Positions 44,031 to 49,984 of a stretch of 49,984 bases of DNA are shown here, piece by piece. The position numbers were made by a program, and so were the translations under genes. This DNA is from an uncultured Microscilla sp. (GTDB lineage Bacteria; Bacteroidota; Bacteroidia; Cytophagales; Microscillaceae). The DNA is taken from NCBI RefSeq assembly GCF_947493425.1, contig NZ_CANLRP010000044.1, positions 1 to 49,984 on the forward strand, given 5' to 3'. Below the pieces are notes generated by a model. It had not been told where the DNA came from. It did no database searches and saw nothing but the letters and a program-made list of their open reading frames with translations. How positions within the stretch are numbered: position 1 is the stretch's first letter; each line of letters starts with the position of its first letter.

Positions 44031-45209
44031 ATGAGATTGTTAGAAGTAAAAAACGATAAAAGACTAGCAAAGGAGTTTATGCAACTTCCTGTAAGATTGT
44101 ATAAAAATGACAAAAACTGGATTCGCCCTATAGACAAAGAAGTAGCAGCAGTATTTGACCCTAGTGAAAACCCTTATTTTAACCATGGAAAATGCATACG
44201 CTGGATTTTGCAAGATAATGCAGGTAAGACCATAGGAAGGGTAGCAGCTTTTGTAAATACACAAACCTCTGATAAGGGAACCAAACAAGCTACTGGTGGA
44301 ATGGGTTTTTTTGAGTGCATAGACAATCAAGAGGCGGCTTTTAAGTTGTTTGATGCTTGTAAAGAATGGAATCAAGCCCAAGGAATGGAAGCCATAGATG
44401 GCCCAATTAATTTTGGAAACCGCGAAAAATTTTGGGGCTTGCTTACTGAAGGTTATATGCCTCAGAATTATGGCATGAACTACCACTTCCCTTATTACAA
44501 ACCTTTTTTCGAAGCGTATGGGTTTAAAGATTATTTCCAACAATTTACCTTTGGCAGGATTATAGGCACCCAGGCTGACTTTCCAGCACGGCTAGTAAGA
44601 CTTGCCGATAGAATTATCTCACAAGAAGAGTACACGTTTAAGCCATTGGTTAAAAAACACCTGGATAAATATACTGATGATCTCAGGGAAATTTATAATC
44701 AAGCCTGGGCAAACCACACTGGCGTAGACAAAATGGACAAAGAACGCGCCAGGGCTACAGTGGCACAAATGAAACCCATTCTAGAGGAAGAGTTGATCAT
44801 GTTTGCTTATCACAACGATCGCCCTATTGGTATGTTTGTCATGGTGCCTGAGGTCAATCACATTTTTAAGTATGTCAATGGAAAGCTCAACCTTTTGGGC
44901 AAACTTAAGTTTTTGTATTACAAAAACCGTGGAGTTTGTGATACAGCACTAGGCTTGGTATTTGGGGTGGTGCCCGATTTTCAAGGAAAAGGGGTAGAAA
45001 CTGCGCTGGCGGTATCTTGGGGAAGGTATGCAGGTTGGTTGCCTAACTATAAGTACAAAAATCTTGAACTAAACTGGATCGGAGATTTTAACCCTACAAT
45101 GATAAAAATGTGTCGCTTGTTTGGTTTTAAAATTATAAAAAAACACACGACTTACAGGTTATTGTTTGACGAAAACGCGGTCTTTGAGAGGGCACCTGTT
45201 ATGAAGTAG
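44031..45209 (+). CDS. GNAT-like acetyltransferase-fold protein
   Basis: The protein has 392 residues. The body shows a double GNAT-like fold. The first part (about 1-175) has WILQDNAGKTIGRVAAFVNT and a helical core. The second (about 200-380) has DDLREIYNQAW, a strand GMFVMVPEVNH, then LGLVFGVVPDFQGKGVETALA, which matches the acetyl-CoA-binding Q/R-x-x-G-x-G/A loop. It resembles large uncharacterised GNAT-like proteins common in Bacteroidota. No substrate can be named. Start at ATG 44031 after an AT-rich leader. Confidence 0.78.
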   Translation: MRLLEVKNDKRLAKEFMQLPVRLYKNDKNWIRPIDKEVAAVFDPSENPYFNHGKCIRWILQDNAGKTIGRVAAFVNTQTSDKGTKQATGGMGFFECIDNQEAAFKLFDACKEWNQAQGMEAIDGPINFGNREKFWGLLTEGYMPQNYGMNYHFPYYKPFFEAYGFKDYFQQFTFGRIIGTQADFPARLVRLADRIISQEEYTFKPLVKKHLDKYTDDLREIYNQAWANHTGVDKMDKERARATVAQMKPILEEELIMFAYHNDRPIGMFVMVPEVNHIFKYVNGKLNLLGKLKFLYYKNRGVCDTALGLVFGVVPDFQGKGVETALAVSWGRYAGWLPNYKYKNLELNWIGDFNPTMIKMCRLFGFKIIKKHTTYRLLFDENAVFERAPVMK

Positions 45210-45371
45210 CTTCCTTGCCTAACAAACGCTTTTTGGTAGCATTTATTTGCCTCAATAGATGCTACCTATTCCCCTTTTTGTAATCATTACCCTTGCTAGG
45301 AATAATGGCTTATTGAGATAAAATTGATAATTCCTTAACGTAATGAATCAACTAATTTCTTAACTAAACGT

Positions 45372-45379
45372 TAGTTTTG
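45372..45379 (+). promoter_or_regulatory. Possible -7 promoter element
   Basis: TAGTTTTG fits TAnnTTTG and would give a transcript start about 28 bases before the 45414 gene. No TTTG is found at -33. Confidence 0.4.
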
Positions 45380-45413
45380 TATATGGTTAACCACAACACC
45401 ATTTGCTGACACC

Positions 45414-45827
45414 ATGTATAACTTTCAAAAAATATATTCAAGTAGCTTCAATACCGTTTATTTCGATGCCAAACATTCACTCTTAAAAATGGTAGCATTG
45501 CCCGAAACCACTCTCCAACAAGAGGCAGTTTATAAAAAAGAGCTGACCCATGTGATCAAAACTGTAGAAAAGTATTCACCCGACTATTGGCTCTTCAATA
45601 ACGCCCAAAATAAATTCAAGATTTCGTCTGACCTCCAAACCTGGCAACAAGAACAGTTACTCAAACTTTTTAAAAAAATAAATGTAAGTAAAAGTGCTAC
45701 GGTCATCAGTGCTGAGCTTATCTTTCAATCAGCCCAGCAAACCCCACTTATTCCCTCTCAGTATTTCACCAACGAAGAAGATGCCTTGCAATGGTTGGTG
45801 GGCTCGGTAAAAGAAACGATCAGTTAG
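45414..45827 (+). CDS. SpoIIAA/STAS-like small protein (divergent paralogue 3)
   Basis: The 137-residue protein follows the same layout as the two genes at 34429-35333: an N-terminal strand IYSSSFNTVYFD, a central DYWLFNNAQNKF in place of the DNRxF strand, DLQTWQQEQLL for the PRLQEW helix, SATVISAEL for the strand, and YFTNEEDALQWL at the end. It has no signal peptide. It is more diverged, so the duplication is older. Function unknown. Confidence 0.6.
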   Translation: MYNFQKIYSSSFNTVYFDAKHSLLKMVALPETTLQQEAVYKKELTHVIKTVEKYSPDYWLFNNAQNKFKISSDLQTWQQEQLLKLFKKINVSKSATVISAELIFQSAQQTPLIPSQYFTNEEDALQWLVGSVKETIS

Positions 45828-45870
45828 GGAGTTTGCAATAAATAGTCTCCCAGGTTTTGGTGAATGGTTT

Positions 45871-45987
45871 TGATCAAAGACCAGGCGCATTTTAAGGGCA
45901 TAGCAGCGCTACGGCCGCAACATGCAGCGAAGTATTTGGACAAAAAAATCGCCAGAAATGGGTAGCTTATTTTTTGTATGCTCCCTT
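45871..45987 (-). repeat. Dispersed repeat, copy 2
   Basis: Read on the minus strand this begins AGGGAGCATAC and continues through TACCCATTT, TTTTTTTG, GCGGCCGTAGCGCTGCTATG, CTTAAAATGCGCC. It matches the plus-strand stretch at 12098-12262 block by block but lacks its middle insertion. It lies in the gap 45828-46186, where I see no gene. Confidence 0.55.
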
Positions 45988-46186
45988 AATGCATAGTTCC
46001 TCCTTATTGCAGACCCACACATTGCCGCATCCTAAAAAACAGGCAGAAAAAAACTTATTCAACTGTAATAAACTGTCTGCTTTGGCTACCAATGTTACAT
46101 AACCGTTTGGGCAAGCAAACCGTATAACCTTTTATATTGCCATAAGCTCAAAACAATTGTACTCAAATAGACTTTAATATAGGTAG

Positions 46187-47023
46187 ATGATCAAACTACT
46201 AAAATACATAAGATACCTGCTCATTGCAGCCCTGCTTACCTTATTTACTCAAATAGGAGGACTTATCTATTTATTACTCCTGCCAATAGTACCCCTACTC
46301 ACACGCTCTTTTAGTACCCTTTGGAAAAAACACCTCTTAAACATAGGTATACACTTTGTTAGTTATTTAGTCACCATCTTATTGGTCTTACCTCCAGTTG
46401 CCCGGTATTTTGGCAGGGTACCCTTGCCTATCAACAGCCACGCAGGTATCAAGCCTTTAAACACTTTTACCTGGTTATGCAACAGGCACTATGTGCGTCC
46501 ACAACTATTACAAACATTACACAATGTAAGCCAGCAACTACGCAAACAATACCCCACTACAGTGATTGCCTATATGGATGCTAACTTTCCTTTTAAAAAG
46601 GGATATCCGCTTTGACCACACTTGAGTCATAATGACGGAAAAAAAATAGACCTTGCTTTTTTGTATAAAGGTGCCACTACCCAAAAACATCTACCGCAAA
46701 CTGCCAAAAGCCTGATAGGGTATGGGGGTTGCGAAACACCCCGAAAGGGAGAGTATAATGTGGCGAAAATATGCGCTCAACAAGGTTTTTGGCAGTACAA
46801 TATTCTACAGAGAATATACCCCAAATGGCTTCAAAAGAATATTGACATTGATGTGCCACGAACGCGTAAAATGGTGCAATTATTCGCGTTTCAACCACAA
46901 GTACAAGTAATGTATCTGGAACCCTACTTAAAAAACCGTTGGAGGGTAAATTATACCAAAATTGGTTTTCATGGCTGTCACTCGGTACGACACGATGACC
47001 ATTTGCACTTAAGTGTCTATTAA
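46187..47023 (+). pseudogene. Membrane-anchored protein gene interrupted by an in-frame TGA
   Basis: Two parts in the same frame are separated by the TGA at 46613-46615. The first part has two hydrophobic segments (about 10-45 and 50-72) and then a soluble portion ending DANFPFKKGYPL. The second continues PHLSHNDGKKIDLAFLYK, with Cys/His-rich ends (GFHGCHSVRHDDHLHLS). The join reads as a natural continuation (GYPL, stop, PHLSHNDGKK), so one ancestral gene of about 278 codons seems to have acquired a nonsense change. The second part could be re-initiated at TTG 46622 as a 133-residue product. Read-through or a sequencing error are alternatives. The family is not recognised. Confidence 0.65.
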
Positions 47024-47093
47024 AAATAGGTCATTTATGCTTAAAATTGATTAATATTATATAAATCTGTAAACAACACTAAACCTATACAAC

Positions 47094-47960
47094 ATGAGTA
47101 AATCTGGTAAAACAAACGCTGCAGCTTCAGCATTGAAAAGCAATGGATTAAAAGTAGCCATAGGAGTACTGGTATTATTTATAATATTCAGCCTTTTTTC
47201 GGTGGTTAAAACGGTGCCTTCCGGCTATGTGGGAGTAGTTACTCACTTTGGTGCAGTACAAAAACACATTTTGGGTGAGGGCATTCATACTGTCATGCCG
47301 TTTCGAACGAAAGTAGTAAACCTAAATGTACGAATCCAAAAAATAGAAGCAAATGCGACAGCATCGTCTAAGGACTTACAAACAGTGACTTCTAAAGTTG
47401 CCCTTAACTTTTATTTGTCTAAAGAAAAAGCCAACGTGATTTACCAAGACCTGGGCATGGACTACCAACACACCATTATTCAACCTACTGTGCAAGAATC
47501 TATCAAATCTGCCACAGCACGCTACAACGCCGAACAACTCATCACGTCGCGCCCTAAGGTAAAACAAGATGTGTTTACTTATATTAAAAAACGTTTGGCA
47601 AAAAGCAATATCATTGTCACTGATTTTTCTATTGTAGATTTTAAGTTTTCGCCCAACTTTAACGATGCCATTGAGAAAAAACAAATTGCCGAACAACGCG
47701 CCTTGACAGCTAAAAATGACCTGAACCGGATTAAAACTGAAGCAGAGCAAGCCAAGGCTAAAGCCAAAGGGGAAGCCGACGCACAAATAGAAATTGCCAA
47801 GGCTCAGGCAAGGTCTCAGGAACTATTGCGTGAATCGGTAAGTGACCAATTGATTCAACTAAAAGCTATAGAAAAATGGAATGGAGTACTGCCAGTATCA
47901 ATGGGAGAAAAAGGCAGCGGAGGCTTTTTTGATATTACTGCTGTGGGTAAAAGAAGATAA
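47094..47960 (+). CDS. SPFH/prohibitin-family membrane protein
   Basis: The 288-residue protein has an N-terminal membrane segment (about 19-38) followed by an SPFH/Band 7 domain (about 39-215): TVPSGYVGVVTHFGAVQ, then EGIHTVMPF, and ending VDFKFSPNFNDAIEKKQIAEQRAL. The C-terminal Ala/Lys/Glu-rich coiled coil (about 205-260) with KAKGEADAQIEIAKAQA is typical of prohibitin. Such proteins form ring-like membrane scaffolds and often control proteases such as FtsH. The gene is followed by a strong terminator. Confidence 0.92.
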   Translation: MSKSGKTNAAASALKSNGLKVAIGVLVLFIIFSLFSVVKTVPSGYVGVVTHFGAVQKHILGEGIHTVMPFRTKVVNLNVRIQKIEANATASSKDLQTVTSKVALNFYLSKEKANVIYQDLGMDYQHTIIQPTVQESIKSATARYNAEQLITSRPKVKQDVFTYIKKRLAKSNIIVTDFSIVDFKFSPNFNDAIEKKQIAEQRALTAKNDLNRIKTEAEQAKAKAKGEADAQIEIAKAQARSQELLRESVSDQLIQLKAIEKWNGVLPVSMGEKGSGGFFDITAVGKRR

Positions 47961-48001
47961 AATTTAAATCGGCACTGAAAGACCATCATATTTATTAAAT
48001 T

Positions 48002-48040
48002 AAAGCAGCAAGAGGGACTCTTTTGCTGCTTTTTTATTTT
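48002..48040 (+). terminator. Rho-independent terminator
   Basis: A 10-bp stem, AAAGCAGCAA (48002-48011) with TTGCTGCTTT (48023-48032), is followed by TTTATTTT. It ends the SPFH gene. Confidence 0.82.
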
Positions 48041-48060
48041 ATCAAAAATCAAACAATCTT

Positions 48061-48771
48061 ATGAACTATCTTAACACTTTGACATTGTGTGTCTTACTTG
48101 CTGTTTGTGCAAGTTGTGGAGGCACTAAAGAAAGTGGAAACACTGAAAACACAGATACTACCTCTAGCAACACCACAAGCAACACTACCTCAAACAATGA
48201 AGGTAACCAACAAAGTAATGATACTACAAGCACTCAGGTAGACCCTTCCTCTACGGAATACACAGGAGGCGATGAGCCCAATGGCTTTACTGCGGACGAG
48301 GTATTACTTGCCCCTGAGCTTTACAAATACATGCAAGCCAATATGAAAGGCTGGGCGCTAATCACTCGTGAAAAATGGTTGAGTAATGATGCCAAGAAAG
48401 TAGTAGATCCAGGTGATACCGCCATTATATATGAAAAGGATATTGTAGTAAAGGGAGATTTTAATGGTGATGGTAAAGAAGACTGTGCTGGTTTTTTTAT
48501 AAACACAGCCAACGAAGCGAGTTTGATGGTATTTCATAAAACTGATGATGGCTATGAGACAATCAAAGTATCAGACGAAGGTAAAATAGAGGGCAAAGCA
48601 AGTTTAGGGCGAGGGCTTAGGTTACAACCTCCAGGTAAAATAGAGATGTATGACCCCAGTGAATCTTTTGTCCTCAAAAACGAGTCATTTGTTTATATGA
48701 CTTATGGTAAATCAGATAATATAATCTCTTATAAGGAGGGTAAATATATAAAAGCATTTACTAGAGATTAG
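48061..48771 (+). CDS. Lipoprotein of unknown function with a low-complexity linker
   Basis: The 236-residue protein has a lipobox CASC (Cys19) and a Ser/Thr/Asn-rich linker (about 22-70). The mature domain contains DFNGDGKEDCAGFFIN, a short Asp-rich loop like the calcium-binding loops of FG-GAP/EF-hand-like proteins. The rest is strand-rich and includes VYMTYGKSDNIISYKEGKYIK at the end. It starts 100 bases after the SPFH gene and past a terminator, so it has its own transcript. The role is unknown; Bacteroidota proteins with such loops often resemble anti-sigma or quality-control periplasmic proteins, but that is speculation. Confidence 0.75.
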   Translation: MNYLNTLTLCVLLAVCASCGGTKESGNTENTDTTSSNTTSNTTSNNEGNQQSNDTTSTQVDPSSTEYTGGDEPNGFTADEVLLAPELYKYMQANMKGWALITREKWLSNDAKKVVDPGDTAIIYEKDIVVKGDFNGDGKEDCAGFFINTANEASLMVFHKTDDGYETIKVSDEGKIEGKASLGRGLRLQPPGKIEMYDPSESFVLKNESFVYMTYGKSDNIISYKEGKYIKAFTRD

Positions 48772-48819
48772 TCCATAACACTTCGCTTAAAGATAAGTGA
48801 TCATTCTTTATGATTGGGC

Positions 48820-48851
48820 TTTGATAATGTGCCAACAGACAATTATTTTTG
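48820..48851 (+). promoter_or_regulatory. Bacteroidota-type promoter for the radical SAM gene
   Basis: TTTG (48820-48823), 20 bases, then TATTTTTG (48844-48851) fits the phylum's consensus. The transcript would start near 48858, about 27 bases before the start codon at 48885. Confidence 0.65.
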
Positions 48852-48884
48852 TAAACAGTTTGTACACTCAAAAAATGTTCTCAA

Positions 48885-49766
48885 ATGCAACAAAACCTTT
48901 TTCCTAAATCTTCGCCCAATACTCCTAGTCAAAACCCACAAAAAAAAACCAGCATAGGACAAGCAAATGTGGCTTATGCCGATGCCTCCTCTATATTGAC
49001 TCCCACCAAAGGTTTTTTGTCTAGCTACGACTACAGCCTCAACCCTTATTCGGGTTGCTCGTTTGGCTGCAATTATTGCTATGCGGCCTTTTTTGCTACT
49101 ACCCAACAAAACCGCGACAATTGGGGCTATTGGATCAAGGTAAAAGACAATGCTTTGCAATTACTTACCAAGTGGCGTAAAAAACCCTTAATTGACAAAG
49201 TAATCTACCTAAGCAGTGTTACTGACCCCTACCAACCAGTGGAGCGTTCGCTAAAATTGACCCGCCAGTTGCTACAAGAGTTGCTCGATTACCATCAAGT
49301 TACGCTTCTTATCCAAACCCGGAGCCCACTGGTAACGCGCGATATAGATTTGTTACAGAAGTTTGACAAGGCGCAGGTCAACATGACAATTACCACAGAT
49401 GATGAAGCAGTAAGAAAAGCATTTGAGCCTTTGTGTCCTTCTAACAAAACTCGCTTAAAAGCGATTGCAGAAGTACACCAAGCGGGGGTTGAGAGTTGTA
49501 TTAGCCTGACTCCCCTATTACCAGTAGCCAATGCCCACGCTTTTGCTCAACAAATGGCAAATACAGGAATCACCAAATACATTGCACAAAATTTTCATAT
49601 GGGCAAAGGCAAGTTTGTGGCCAATACCCGTGAAGATGCACTTAAAATGATGGAAAAGATGGGTTGGAATGATCAGAAGTACCGGGATACCATTAAAATA
49701 CTTAAGAAGTACCTGCCTGAGCTCAGCGAGGGTAAAGATGGTTTTTCGGCAAAAAAGGTGGGATAA
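48885..49766 (+). CDS. SPL-family radical SAM protein
   Basis: The 293-residue protein carries the radical SAM signature C-x3-C-x2-C as CSFGCNYC (Cys58, Cys62, Cys65), preceded by LNPYSGC. This is the pattern of the spore photoproduct lyase-like (SPL) group. YLSSVTDPYQPVE and TKYIAQNFHMG-like elements follow along the TIM barrel. True SPL repairs thymine dimers in spores; this organism makes none, so the substrate is unknown. Many such proteins are called Rv2578c-like. The start ATG at 48885 fits the promoter. Confidence 0.88.
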   Translation: MQQNLFPKSSPNTPSQNPQKKTSIGQANVAYADASSILTPTKGFLSSYDYSLNPYSGCSFGCNYCYAAFFATTQQNRDNWGYWIKVKDNALQLLTKWRKKPLIDKVIYLSSVTDPYQPVERSLKLTRQLLQELLDYHQVTLLIQTRSPLVTRDIDLLQKFDKAQVNMTITTDDEAVRKAFEPLCPSNKTRLKAIAEVHQAGVESCISLTPLLPVANAHAFAQQMANTGITKYIAQNFHMGKGKFVANTREDALKMMEKMGWNDQKYRDTIKILKKYLPELSEGKDGFSAKKVG

Positions 49767-49984
49767 ATTAACGAAATACCGCACTCATTACGAAATAACG
49801 TAGAAAAACCCTCACTTTTAGCCTCTCTCATTTTTATGAAATTGAAAAAATAAAATTTTATTTCACTGATTATCAATTACTTATAAAATAATTTTCAGGC
49901 TAAAAAGCTTTTGGTCTTTGGTTTGAATATATATTAATCAAAGATATTTAATAAGCTTTGTGGTTAGGAAAGAAAAACGAGATT
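49767..49984. other. Window end, no gene seen
   Basis: These 218 AT-rich bases show no clear gene, terminator or promoter. They run off the end of the window. Confidence 0.4.

Noticed and set aside
1..49984. tRNA, rRNA, CRISPR arrays, intact insertion sequences, prophage genes
   Set aside because: I looked for cloverleaf-like or rRNA-like stretches, evenly spaced repeats, transposase or integrase motifs, and phage structural genes, and found none that I could support.

Overview
The window looks like chromosome from a member of the Bacteroidota, most likely a marine gliding bacterium of the Cytophagales (Microscilla-like; the genus is an inference). Evidence seen: AT-rich DNA with A-rich leaders instead of strong Shine-Dalgarno sites; several copies of the phylum's promoter (TTTG, about 19-20 bases, then TAnnTTTG); many signal-peptidase-II lipoproteins; a TonB receptor with a carboxypeptidase-like N-terminal domain; a large secreted protein with a type IX secretion (T9SS) C-terminal tail; leucine-rich-repeat and TPR proteins. 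No rRNA, tRNA, CRISPR array or intact transposon was seen.

Layout. 1-4560: a minus-strand unit with a TonB receptor and an SGNH-hydrolase lipoprotein, with a clear promoter and terminator. 5-10 kb: a leucine-rich-repeat protein, a small lipoprotein, a tautomerase-like protein and a secreted polysaccharide deacetylase, all minus. 10-13.6 kb: a candidate Vms1-like ribosome-rescue factor (VLRF1), a DUF1036-type secreted protein, an outer-membrane barrel and a TPR protein. 14-17 kb: etfB-etfA and a bifunctional-nuclease-family protein with a UVR tail. 17-18.8 kb: a TIGR04222-like membrane protein and a CAP-domain lipoprotein. 18.8-22.5 kb: a two-gene restriction-modification cassette (nuclease-methylase fusion plus specificity subunit) bracketed by related hairpins. 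22.7 kb: lspA.

23.7-27.8 kb: three overlapping SGNH paralogues followed by an MBOAT acyltransferase, which looks like a cell-surface glycan O-acylation operon. 28-30 kb: a candidate small RNA and two DUF6498-like membrane paralogues. 30-34 kb: a 1362-residue surface protein. 34.4-35.3 kb: two paralogous SpoIIAA/STAS-like proteins, with a third at 45.4 kb. 35.3-36.1 kb: a voltage-gated channel resembling bacterial sodium channels.

36.2-41 kb: the most unusual unit. A TPR-membrane-histidine-kinase-like protein lacks the phospho-acceptor His. It is followed 7 bases later by a receiver-coiled-coil-cyclase-like protein that lacks both metal-binding Asp residues. 41-43.7 kb: an HTTM-like membrane pair and an OmpA-like lipoprotein. 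44-50 kb: a GNAT-like protein, a gene interrupted by an in-frame TGA, an SPFH/prohibitin protein, a lipoprotein and an SPL-type radical SAM protein.

Intergenic DNA carries at least three kinds of short repeat: a palindrome family, 7-base-period arrays in the etf operon, and a dispersed element near 12.1 kb and 45.9 kb. All functional calls come from reading the sequence; no database search was run.
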